A stretch of DNA of 64,000 nucleotides from Lepidurus packardi (taxonomy: Eukaryota > Arthropoda > Branchiopoda > Notostraca > Triopsidae), in assembly GCA_023053545.1 (NCBI GenBank), contig JAKZAN010000002.1, forward strand, positions 9,420,790 through 9,484,789. The letters are read 5' to 3'. The position numbers were made by a program, and so were the translations under genes. Positions 12,445 through 23,509 of the stretch are shown one piece after another (positions within the stretch are counted from its first letter, which is position 1; the number at the start of each line of letters is the position of its first letter). Under the pieces are notes generated by a model. It was not told the origin of the DNA, ran no database searches, and saw only the letters and a list, made by a program, of their open reading frames with translations.

Positions 12445-13760
12445 ACGCCGGGAAACAAACCAAATGTGGTTTTTCCGTTTGACAGTCAGAATTCCAAAAT
12501 TGAGCCTTCAAGGAAAAATTTCGTTTCATTAATAAGATTTTCATCGTCTTTCGTTTTCAGTTTTCAAATATTTTTTTTTCTTTATATTTTGGTTTCTTAA
12601 CGTTTTGTTAAAATAATTTGTGTCAGTTTTTAAAAGCCGTTTCATAATATTTTCGTTTTTTTTTTTTGGTGCTTCGACATTTCACAACTTTTCCTATCAG
12701 TTAATGATCTATGATTGTATTAAACTTGAAATGAAATCAAGTCTTAACGAAACCCAGTTTGCAATGTTTGGAAGGAATTGCTTATTAATTAGCAACTAAT
12801 AATTTTGAAATAGGAATTAAGAGTATAAGTAATTTGAACCCGAACAGGCGGAAGTTAAGTTGTAGCTGAGACATTTCCTTTTAAGGAAAACTACAGCCCT
12901 CATAAAACGTTTGGAAAGCACGGGAATTGGGCTGGAAATCTAGCGTACAGACGCCTTCCCTGCCTCATTCTCTGAAAAAACATACAAAGGTCCAAGTCGA
13001 AAAAGTTATTATTTATCGCTCTCAAATTTGGCTGCCAAGTGTTACCCTAATATAGCCTTAGTATCATTCTCACCTTTTCAGAAGATTGGATTTATGTAGC
13101 AAACTACGTTCTCATATTTCTTTCTACTCTGAAGAGTTCAGTGTTGTTTACTTCTACCGCTAGGATCTGAAAGTCACATGGTAAATTAATTAATTTGTTA
13201 TTAATATTGTTAATTGTTACCAATATAACATATTGTTAAATGTTAATTATTAATATTAAACTCATAATTAATTCTTGGAAACTTGTAAAGGATTTGCAAG
13301 GAAAGTTTGCATTAATTATTAGTGGTGTATGTAGAAACTCAATAAGAAAATTCTACCACTAACGGGCAAGTTAGTTAGAGAGTTTATTTTATATGAAGGG
13401 TTAGTCAAAAGCTGGGTTGCAAGGAGTGACAAAACAGTGCGAGTATGGACGTTACAAAAGTACAAAGCACTCTTGTGGTTATAGTAGGTACACGAATGGT
13501 GTACTACATTGTTTTTCTAAACATAATATAGAGTATAACGTCGTAAACAACTGTATACAGCATGTAGTAGAGTTATTGTCTTGAACACGCCATAATACAT
13601 TGAAAAACTCCATCCAGGAAGACAGATACAAAGGAATCTGAATATATGTATTTGGATTCATAAGCGGCTTTGCTTATGAGTGTAAACTTCCGCACCTGCA
13701 TTATTACTTTCTCTTTTGTGTTGGTGTTCTAAGCAGACCGAGAAGAATAAACAATAGGAT
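12445..13760. other. Convergent spacer, very AT-rich in part
   Basis: Between ARPC2 and the glycosyltransferase. About 13180-13330 is dominated by short TTAAT/ATTAA runs. Nothing coding was recognised. Confidence 0.5.
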
Positions 13761-14822
13761 TTACGAAGGAACACTGATGGGTGCAGAGGAGACAGCAGAT
13801 GTAGCATTGTCTGTCCGATTGTATACTAATAGGGCCATATCCCTGTACGTATATGGGAATTCTTTTATATTGTCTTCATTAAAACTGCGGAACCAGTAAA
13901 AGTTCTGAACATCTATGCGTTGATTAATATTCAAGTGAATCGTTTCTTGATTCCGCCATTCTGTCCAGTTGAACTGGTATAGCTCATACACCAATTCACT
14001 CCATCGCGAAGCGAATTTTTCGCGAACCACATGTACTAACTGGGGCGTATTTGCAATGACTTCATACGAAGGTTTCTCGCTGGCGTTGTACATCCATTTG
14101 TACCCTTTGTAGTCTTTGTAACATTCGAGCCATTTGCGAAGGAAACGCGAATCGCGGTGAGCAATGAGAACTTGTGTACCTAAGTACGTGAACTCCCAGC
14201 CTAAGACCATTTCGTAACGCCGGTAGTGGTGCAAATCTTTCACTACATACACATCGTTGTCTAAGTATATGCCACCGTATTTCATAAGAGTTTTGATTCG
14301 CATCACATCTGAGGCGTGCCAATAATGAAAACTCCGAGAAAACGGCTTTCCGAAAATTGTGTAGGGCAATCTAATGGGGAGTTTGCGAATGCGTCGGTAC
14401 AAATCCGGTACTTTCTTCAATTCGTCCCAGTAATATCCACCCAAGTCTGGTATGTTGATATGGAAGTAGATGTAGTCCGGTTTGAGGTGGTAGTAAGCTG
14501 ACTTGATGCACACCATGTCGTTAAACGTCAGATTGGGCGAATTGAAGCGAATGTAATGGACAATATTAGGAATAATGTACTCTCTTAAACCGGGTCCCCT
14601 GTTGTCCATTCGACTGAAGTCTCTCTCACCTTTTCGAGGTACTAAGTACGTCAGATCGTCCATGTATTCGTCAGCTAAAATGGAGTCATTCACTTTCACA
14701 GTACGGCCATAGTAATTATACCATAAAGAAGCAGCAATGCAACACAGAATTAGAAAAGGATAGCCGTAAGCTTTCCTAATGCGAAAACAGGGTCGTTTAC
14801 GGAAGAAAGTGCTGAAAAACAT
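13761..14822 (-). CDS. Type II membrane glycosyltransferase with DXD motif (GT32-like)
   Basis: A single uninterrupted frame of 353 codons. It has a short cytoplasmic N-terminus rich in Arg/Lys, a signal anchor at about residues 20-38 (YPFLILCCIAASLWYNYY) and a luminal domain. The signature HASDVMRIKTLMKYGGIYLD ending in the metal-binding DND at 188-190 is the mark of the 'sugar-binding region containing DXD' family (Gly_transf_sug, GT32 and relatives such as alpha-1,4-GlcNAc or alpha-1,4-Gal transferases). Several N-glycosylation sequons are present (NLT, NAS, NWT, NRT, NAT). It should act in the Golgi on glycoprotein or glycolipid chains; donor and acceptor cannot be told. It is the only multi-domain-length gene in the window without introns, which may point to an intronless family or an old retrocopy. 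Confidence 0.85.
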   Translation of the reverse strand: MFFSTFFRKRPCFRIRKAYGYPFLILCCIAASLWYNYYGRTVKVNDSILADEYMDDLTYLVPRKGERDFSRMDNRGPGLREYIIPNIVHYIRFNSPNLTFNDMVCIKSAYYHLKPDYIYFHINIPDLGGYYWDELKKVPDLYRRIRKLPIRLPYTIFGKPFSRSFHYWHASDVMRIKTLMKYGGIYLDNDVYVVKDLHHYRRYEMVLGWEFTYLGTQVLIAHRDSRFLRKWLECYKDYKGYKWMYNASEKPSYEVIANTPQLVHVVREKFASRWSELVYELYQFNWTEWRNQETIHLNINQRIDVQNFYWFRSFNEDNIKEFPYTYRDMALLVYNRTDNATSAVSSAPISVPS

Positions 14823-15965
14823 GATGATCTATTGTGTTCCGTAAACTGGATTTGAAACTGTTAATTAATATAAGCTCATAACGGGGCAGGTAAAAGCTTA
14901 CTAAAAGGGTCCTTTGAACAGGATGTGGTTTTATACCAAACCAGTTTGGTATGTGTCATTCACTCTTGTTAAGCTAGCAGACATTTGTATGTAATCTGTA
15001 AATGTCAAATTGATTTAATATATCAACAGAAAGGTTGGCAGATTTATTGGTATGAATACACTACGCGAAGAAAAAACAGTTAGTTGACAAGTTGTTTTTT
15101 CCATAACCACTTAGTTCATACAATCTTGTGGCAGACAATACATACATACTTCTGCACTTGGATAATCACAGTTAGTTATAGGCAATAAGGATAATTGGAT
15201 AATAAGGTAAGTTTTAATTATAAGCATTCCAGTTCCTTATAGCTATATAATAATACGATTACGAGAAGCAATTTGGGTCAGTGCTACGTATGAAGCAGCT
15301 ACTTGCTAATGTTGCCAAGGCTTTTGCGTAGCACAAAATAACTAATTTGTGATGACATTTCCAGTCAAGTAATGCGCAATATTTGACACTTTTTACATTT
15401 TGGCCGTTAGCGGTAGGTAGGTCACAAATCGAACAGAATGGGCTTTTAGCGTTCAAGTCCGGAGTATACTCTCCCGAGGGTCGTAATTTCATCCAGTACT
15501 CGTTTCTTTTTTTCCTCTTTATTGGAGAGAAGTTATACGTCACAGCTTGTTAAAAACCGAAATGGTAGTGCTAACCTTATACTTCCATTTTAGTTTTTAA
15601 GAAGCTCGTTTCACTTCTAAGTAAAAGAAGATATTTTTCGGAGGATATCCCAACATTTATTTTTCTCTGCCTTCCAAAATTGACACTTTTTTGGTAGAAT
15701 TATCTAGTATACCAGATTTATAGCAGAACACAATCACATTTCATACGTGGAATTTAACGTCAGTTTTTTTATAGGGGGTTAGTAGTATTTTATTTTGTTA
15801 CGCACATCAAGAAGACCCATTTTTGTTTGGATTAGAATGACAAAGTGTCTATACATGGAAAATTGTTCATTGGCCCTAGAACAACGTATATATTTGGAAC
15901 TTATAAACGGCAATTGCGAGATCGCTGTTGTCTTTTTGTTACTGTGGGAAAGCTTAACCAAACAC
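14823..15965. other. Intergenic spacer
   Basis: Upstream of the glycosyltransferase and downstream of the precursor gene, both on the minus strand. Small open frames here (for example 15259-15543) show no family features. No RNA gene or repeat was recognised. Confidence 0.45.
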
Positions 15966-18959
15966 TTAACGTTTCTTCAGATAACGAGCCACGCAAGCAT
16001 CTCTTTGGCAAGCCACTTTGGCCAAGTCAGCGTCTTCATCTTGTTCGTGTAATGACCGAAGAGCTTGGGCCATGCGACGAGCTCGGGAAAGACAGATGAG
16101 ATCCCCTTGGCAAATGGCTTGACTTTGTTCATTAAACGTCCATGTGCAGGCATTCGTTTCTTCGTCCTCATCCACCTGGTAGGAAACGTAATGAAATTAT
16201 AATACTAAAGCTGTATTCTCTCAAACTACATATAAAGTTCTTCCCATCCTCTTCTGGGAAGTCTAAAAGACCTCTCTTTTAAAAATATACTTACGCAAAG
16301 AAGACAGGCTTGGTGACGGTTGCATGTATCCATAAAGAGGTTATGATAATCTCCAGTAATCTGACTTACTACGTGGCACACTGGTAGGATTTGACGAAGT
16401 ACAGGACATTCTTCTTCATCTAGTAAACAATAAGCAAAATATGGTTACAGGACATGTTTTTATCGATCACTTTCATAAAATATAACAGTAAGGGGTTCTA
16501 GAAAACAGGTACCGCATGCATTACTGAGGGAACATTCCCTGTCATCGCTTTTAGGCCTCTTTTCGAGACTTATTGTTGCAGAAAGCTATCGTGTATCAGT
16601 AGACTAAAACCTGCAACATGCGTATAGTGACGTCTGGGATTATTTTATAGTATTGAACGTCTGGCAGTGTCTAGTAGACAAGCTTTTCTTATCTCGTACT
16701 AAATTACGCTAAAAAGAACCGTTCGCTTCCCAAAGCTGCGACCGTGGCGCGCAATCCCCATGTGTTCTCGCTCCATCATATGTTATCTCAGCAATACAAA
16801 CCACGTTTTGGAGCGTTGAGGTATCGTAAAGCATATAACGTATCTAGGATGCATTGTTCCTTCTTACTTTTTTGTTTCTTTTCTTTTTTCTTACCTGAAC
16901 GATGAGTGTCAAGGGAATAAAAGCCCGGCTCTTGCTCCAACCACTGTTGCATACCAGCTCGTTTAGCTACGTCGAAGGGATAGCGTTTTTTTAAGGAACG
17001 TTTCTTTTTTTTCGTTTTAAGATTGTCTTCATCCTCATCCTGATCGTCTTGCTCATCATCGTCCCACTGTTTTCCTGGGAGAAATCCTTCTCTCAGTTCA
17101 TTGTCTTCGTCATAATCTTCCCAATCGCGCTCGTTGGCCAAATGCCGTTGCAGACGTTGTTTCAGATCAGCCACCATCTCTTGTAACTGCGCCATGCTCA
17201 TACGGTCAATCAATTCGGCCATGTAATGTGCCTCGCTTTGCTGTCGGTCAGGGCTGTTTAATTGTCGTCGACGTCTTCGGCGAGACAGAACCGCATCGTC
17301 GTCGTTCCCATCGTTTCCGTCGTCCAATTCGTTAGTGTCGGGACCTTCGTTAACCAAACTTGAACTTTCCCAAGCAACCTCGTCGGATGTGGGACCAGCT
17401 TGTTGCTCCTCCCGTCCCCTCCATTTTTTCATGGTTTCCTCTTCGAATTCATCGCCTTCCTCGTCGTCTTCACCGTCTTCCATTTCGGTTAGATTAACAT
17501 CGTCCTGGCGATCCTGGTTACCGATATCGCTGTCCAGATGACGTGGGACAGAGTTTCTTTTCTTCATAACCTTGCCGTGTGAATGGTGGTCAAAGCGTTT
17601 ACGACGCGATACCAGTGAGCCGGCAATTGCTTTGTAGTATTCGGATTCTAGCCAGTCACGTAAATCCTCATCGGTGCGCTTATCGATACCGAAATAATCG
17701 TCCCAGTCCACCGACTTTTTCCGGATATTCTTAGTCTTGCTTTTCAGGGAATTCTCTCGGCGCGCCAAAGAAGAACTGATGGGTCGATGTTTCTTGGGAG
17801 CGTGGGTGGAGGTGCCGGTTAAATTCACCGTCTTGGAAGCATTGATCTGGACTTTTGCTTCCGCTAGGACGGGCAACGCTCGCGGTGGCTCCATTTCAAC
17901 TTGACGGCGTTTACGGATAGGGCGTTGCAAGGATGGCGTTTCGCCGGCCGATGACAAATGACTTGTGTGTTGCTGTAGCTGCTGGCCATTCTGTTTGCGC
18001 TGAGCACGCTGGACAGAGCGCTTTTTCATTTGCAGATGAGGATATTGATGCATGTTGCTCCAGCGCTTGCCAGCAGGCTTCCATTGTTCCCGGAAGCCAG
18101 CCCAATTACGATGAAATCCTCGACTGGGTCCTGCCTGACCATTGACGCCATTATCATCCTCGGATGATGAGCCATGTGGGTAGAGCATTCCGCCTTGGTC
18201 TTGGTCGGCTTCGGAGACGTAACGAGCCCGCCAACGAGCCGGAGCACGAGGCATAGCTCGTTTGCGCTCATCCATGAACTCGCTAAGGTTCTCGTCGTCG
18301 TCATCTGAATCAAGTCCTTCGGAGGCTAATTCTTGCAGTATGGCAGCAATGGCTTCATTTTCCGCTTCTTGGCTTTCTCCGTCTTGCTCATCGTCCGCGA
18401 CTAAAGGTCCTGGATCAGACTTATCGGAAAGAGTCATCTCTGGGGTTCGTTCTTGTTGTTGAAGGTGGCGGAGTAAAGCGAACCATGATTCATCGTCCAA
18501 TTTGCCCAGTAATTGCCGAAATTCCTGGCGGCCTTGACGAGTACGAGCGTAGTCGTTAAATGATTGGAAGGCGGCCTCCAAAGAACGTTCGGTCGGTTCC
18601 AAGTGCTGAGCGTGACGACGGAAACCGAATTGGTCCCGTACGTCCCCTATTAAAGGTTCAGGCTCATAATCGTTAACTGCTGCATCAGGACTTGGGTTAA
18701 AATAAGATCGTTTGATGTGGAGTGGGTAGCGATACCGGACCAAACCACGGGGTGTAGGACGGCGAACGTCTCGGCGAACCCGGGTAACGGCATCTAAGGC
18801 AGCTTTCAGGCTGGTTGAGTTTTCATTGTTGCTATTGCCCGTGAAATGAGCGTTCTCTGGTAAAGTATGAGGGGCGGCGGGTGCGGCGTCACTGTTTGGA
18901 CACCATTGATAGATGATCATCCAAATGACCATCCCACGCAAAGTTAGCCATAGTTTCAT
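15966..18959 (-). CDS. Secreted, dibasic-rich precursor with C-terminal 10-cysteine domain
   Basis: Three exons: 16895-18959, 16295-16419 and 15966-16175 (2,400 nt, 799 residues). An in-frame ATG at 19040 would add 27 residues, but the one at 18959 opens directly into a signal-like stretch (LTLRGMVIWMIIYQW), so I chose it. The middle is low-complexity, rich in Asp/Glu, Gln, Ser and basic clusters (VRRDVRR, RKRR, RRRRRR, KKR), like granin or prohormone precursors. It has no cysteine cluster until the end. The two small exons encode a compact domain from about residue 693 with ten cysteines (CPVLRQILPVC, DTCNRHQACLLC, NACTW, AICQGDLIC, VACQRDAC), presumably five disulphides. I do not recognise a named family. 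A regulated-secretory or extracellular protein is likely; a peptide-hormone role is inference only. Confidence 0.78.
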
Positions 18960-20063
18960 GCTGATGAAGCTTTGCTGCAACGCCCCAGCACTGTCTAGCG
19001 TCAACTTGAAATGTCTGTACCAAAGGAACATAAATTGCATGGAAGGTTAGAACCTGCAGTCATTTCAATCTGCATTACGGATTACGCCCATTTTCTTTTC
19101 TTAATCAAATAGATTTTGGATTTCGCTTTATGTTTTTTAAAGTGATAGTTATACGGCTTATTTCTAGTGCCATATAGACACTGTTAAATGTCCTTTTAGA
19201 GCAAGTTTTAAGTTCATGATTGACGAAGTTAAGGGCTTCAGAGACTTATAGTTTGAGCTTTGAGCTGAGAGGCTATGCGATCTATAGGAAAATCGGAGTT
19301 GCTACATGTTACACTGCGTGCGGCGTATTGTGTAGGTGCTTTTATGATACATTACGAGTAATTGCCAAACACCATAGCAACGCAATCATTGACACAGTAA
19401 AGTAGAGTAGAGGCAAGGTAGTGCTATTATGAGCCATATAAAAGCCTTTGCATTCTTTATAACTCCCAATTGACGATCATATACCATTTCCCATGGAGTC
19501 ACCCTGCTTATCCGTGGGATCATTACGGTGTGTCGGCATGAGGCAGGAATTTTTAACACAGCAGGAATGTCGGAATCATCTCGGGAATCTCGCTAGAATA
19601 TTTTCTCCTGAATTTCTATACCCATTACCGGACATGTTGAATCCCCCAATTCCAAGCTGTTTCCCAACAGCTTACGAAGTTCCTGAATCTAGTAAGCGTG
19701 CAATTTGGGCTTACGACATTTTTTTCTTCATAAAGTGGAGATGGAAAAGGAATGACAGAGACTGTATGTACCGGATTTCGATAAAGCTTGGCATGCTTAT
19801 ACGCCCATGCTTTATTCCTAGCTTTCGAAAAGGAGTACCTTTAAAAAAAAAAAACTAAGCCAATGTGCGAGGGAGATATATTGCATCAGCTACTTTCTTA
19901 ATACTTCTATAAGACGTTTGTGGAGTCAGGGGAACTTTCCCGTTGAGTAAAAGCAACATCGGCGCCCTTCAAAGACAACAAGCTAGTCTATAGCGAAAGC
20001 AAGCAAAGTAGGAGTCAGCAATCGATAATTTAAGGCGATCCTTCGGTATATCTCTCTGCAGAA

Positions 20064-20204
20064 ATGTGCTCTCTTTACCCACCAATATTACGACTTCATG
20101 CGAAGTTGTCGACAAGCGATCTTCAAAGTTTCATGCGTTTGCTTAGTTACCAAATGGAAACACGCAAATTTTCTGAGATCCTCCAAGCCTTACAGGTATT
20201 TTAG
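20064..20204 (+). CDS. Candidate small ORF, 46 codons (unsupported)
   Basis: The frame starts MCSLYPPILRLHAKLS and ends with an amphipathic, leucine-rich stretch (DLQSFMRLLSYQMETRKF, then SEILQALQ) just before a GTATTTTAG that could be a stop or a splice donor. Residue composition is more protein-like than in neighbouring frames. There is no homology that I recognise; it may be chance. Confidence 0.15.
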   Translation: MCSLYPPILRLHAKLSTSDLQSFMRLLSYQMETRKFSEILQALQVF

Positions 20205-21738
20205 GCTACGTCCCCATGCCTGCTACTAAATTTGTAATTCTAATTTATGTAAGTCAACTGGAAGTATATATTTATATAAAAAAAACACCAAAGATGCCCG
20301 TTACTGTTGGAACCCGGCGGGGTCCTTAATGTAGGATGCATTCAGATTACGTGGAAAGAGAGGGAGAAATAGAGTTTTTGTTTAATGAATCTTCGCCGTA
20401 TCAAGTAGATATTAGTGAAGGAACGGCGAATTTATCGAGCGAAAGCTGTGGGCTTTTCGAGTGGTCCAAATGAGCGGCAATGAGCTTTTGCTTATAGCTT
20501 GTCGGATCTCAAATTTCTTTTATTACCTCCCCTCAAAGATCATGAAGGCTGGGTGTGGGTCTAGCCGTAGAGTAGCAAGGACATTTACCTAATGCAACGT
20601 ATTGCATTGTGTCCTGGGCAATAGAAATTCAAGAATCTTCAACGAAGCTTTTAAGCGGATTGGAAGGACTATAAAATAGCGAGATCACTAAGGCAGTTTT
20701 GGCAAAAAGAAAGGCAGATTCACTGATTGGAATTGGAGAGAAGACCTTTGAATTGGAGAGAAAACACTAATCAGTCTGCAGCTCTTGTTTCTGCACTCCT
20801 CCCCTTTTAGTAGTCCTTAAGTAATGAGAAATAAGGTGGTCGCTAAGTGGAATTCTTTCTTTAAAAAGAAAAAACGGAGTCACGTTTTCTTTTTAGCTGC
20901 AAACTCTGTTGCCATAGGAAACGAAATGTGTTGAGTGCGTCAAGATACATCTGAGTGGTATATTTAATTCTAAACATTCTTCTATATTTTATATGCGTTC
21001 ACTTTTTCCACGAGTCATGTTTCGTGTTTCGCGTTTGTTAGTTTCATGTTCAGTGACGACAAGCTTCGTGTGGAAAGTGGTTTGGTTGTTGCAAAAGTGA
21101 AGAGCAGCGTCTTTTTTATGTACGTAGTGAGGGACCTTTTTTTTCCCCGAATCTCTGTTGTGGAGCAAAAGTCATAAGATAATATGAGACTGGCTTTCTA
21201 CAAAACGTACATCTAAGTAACTATAATCCTCTTTGCTCTATAAAGAAATTCTTGGTTTCCGGTAGTCAAGGTTACCTTCCTCCTAGGAATTATCGTACTT
21301 TTGATTGGAGCCGTTCGATAAAAACTGTTGGACTGAGTAAGCTCGTGGTTGGGTAAGCCAAGTGTGAACGGGTTTTGTCAATTATGTCAGCCTTTTCCTA
21401 GTGAAGATCAGGAAAATCTAGTCGAGCCCTAGGACATTTTTTGGTTCAATGCGGCATTGAATATCTGCCGCGTAACTTTTATTGGCCTTGGCTTAAGCCT
21501 TGTTGTGGCCTCTTTTTTGTTTATCTTGGGAGAAAAGACAGTAACAATGCTGAAGTATATAAAAGACTCGACAACGACAACGGGTCGCCAAGACGGTCCC
21601 TTTACGTTGGATCAATAATAGGTATATGTGCTTGCTCCAGATTTATTTTTCGTCATTTTGGACTCTGCTGGGTTACAGTGTATATGAGTCCCGAGAAGCT
21701 CTTCAAGGAAGGTTTTCCGATTCCAGCCTCGTGTGTTC

Positions 21739-21939
21739 TTACTGTTGCGTTGGTTATTAATGATTGTTCCTATAATGAAAGGTGAAACCGAAATTTTAGA
21801 ACTGCGCTTGGCTACCAGCTACCTTTATTTACCCAAATTATTACTGTTGCGTTGGTTATTAATGATCGTTCCTAATGAAAGGTGAAACCGAAATTATAAA
21901 ACTGTGCTTGGCTACCAGCTACCTTTATTTACCCAAATT
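21739..21939. repeat. Tandem duplication, two ~100-bp copies
   Basis: Copies 21739-21839 and 21841-21939 both start TTACTGTTGCGTTGG and end TTTATTTACCCAAATT, with only a few substitutions and small indels. This is a simple recent local duplication in noncoding DNA. Confidence 0.9.
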
Positions 21940-23509
21940 CACCAACTAGTGTGGCTAGGGTCGAAAGCTTAATAAACAAAAGTAATATTCCGCCCTATCA
22001 TCAATCTTATAGGGTATGGGATATCTGAGACGCAAGTTCGTTTTGTTATTGCAACTTCTCTTATATGCTAAGGTTATGGGTTAGTTTTTACTTGGTAATT
22101 TCTCTCTATCTTGAGTGTGTGGGGCTTTGCTTGCTTTTGGAACACTTGTTGCTCTATTGGGAACTTTAAGTGGTTGGTCTCAGTTGTGAAGGCAGCACCG
22201 GTTCGTTTTGTCTAGTCGATAGCGTGCCACCACCTTTCTTTTATCACGAAAGACAATATCTAGCAGCATTACTTACCTAATCTGTACGACGCAACGAAGT
22301 TGTTGATGCTGTCAACAAAAATAATTGCCTTGACGGTAACTATGCAAACTTAATGATATGTGTGGTAACTGTACTGTACATTAGGGGTTTCACGGACCTA
22401 CGGAAGACTCCCAATCTAAGCTTGCTTTATATAGTAAAAGCGACAGTAATTCGCGCAAGCGCCATTTTGCCTGCTGGGCTTCCAAGTTCCATGCGTGCAG
22501 ACCTCAACCGCCTCTCGCTGCTGGGCTGCAGTAATACTCCCGAAGTGTCAATTTTTCTTGTGTTGCTTTCCGTATTTAGCTCCAATATTGGGCCGATGTT
22601 TCTAGATACATGTGTAGCCTTTTTTCATTCTTACTCTTATTCTCAGAATAGAACAAAACCTTTTCTTTACTATAATTCCCTCAACCGTCCTAAATAAATC
22701 TAATAGACACAATGTTGCTTTGTACCTGACTTTAAGTAATGAACGTGAACACCTATAGGGCTATTATTATAGTCTACTCCTTTGTATTGTATTGTACCTT
22801 TCCTTCGTTTCCAGGCAAACAAATATCGAGGGCAAGGTAGTACTAAAAGAAGTATCAAGCTTTTCAAAGCCTCTTTAATGCTTCTTTACTTGTTTACCAG
22901 AGAAGCAAGCGTGGTACCGAAAAAGCATAGAATAGGATAGGGAAGCCGACACGGGAACGGGAATGAAGTGTCAAGGAATGCCTTTCATGCCCACAAGACA
23001 AATAAACTCGGAACCCAGCTACATATTAGAATTCCGGCATGAGCAGGAAAACATATTGAATGACTGACGACCTCTTTCGGTCTATTCTTGTTTTTCCCGT
23101 TTTGGTGTCTTTTGTTCTTCCGGTCTTCAGAATGACATTTTTGTTAGAATAAAATGGTTCAAACCTTATTCAAACTGAACCGCGTAGAGAGAGGAAAAAA
23201 ATTAAAATTCCCTAATGCATAATTTATGCCGAATAACATTTGTGCACGTTCGAAAGCTGTGAAGTGAAGGGCTACATCGAAGTGCTATTCCCAGTTGCGC
23301 TTGAAAGCTTGAAGATCTTTCTTTCTAGACCACGTTAGTCCAAGCGAATAGGCCAAGCAACCAAGCTTAGTATTCAGAAGCATACAAAGCTTATAATACC
23401 AGTTCGCCTGTCGCGGTTTAGTAGTTTTAATAAAAATAAAAGTCTGGAACGACTTCCGAGTGTTGGAAGTCGGTGTTACATTATAATTAAAGTGATTCGG
23501 TAACAGAAA

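Larger units (their letters stand above)
18960..23509. other. Gene-poor 4.5 kb
   Basis: No recognised gene on either strand. It contains the promoter side of the precursor gene (left), a small candidate ORF at 20064-20204, a 100-bp tandem duplication at 21739-21939 and the MCCC1 promoter (right). The longer open frames (21441-21785, 22353-22697) lack family features. Confidence 0.45.

Noticed and set aside
15259-15543. 94-codon minus-strand frame with several Cys
   Set aside because: No signal peptide, motif or splice partners; likely chance in the spacer.
21441-21785. 114-codon plus-strand frame
   Set aside because: No recognisable features, and it runs into a tandemly duplicated noncoding stretch.
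22353-22697. 114-codon plus-strand frame
   Set aside because: Mixed composition with no family motif; no convincing splice neighbours.
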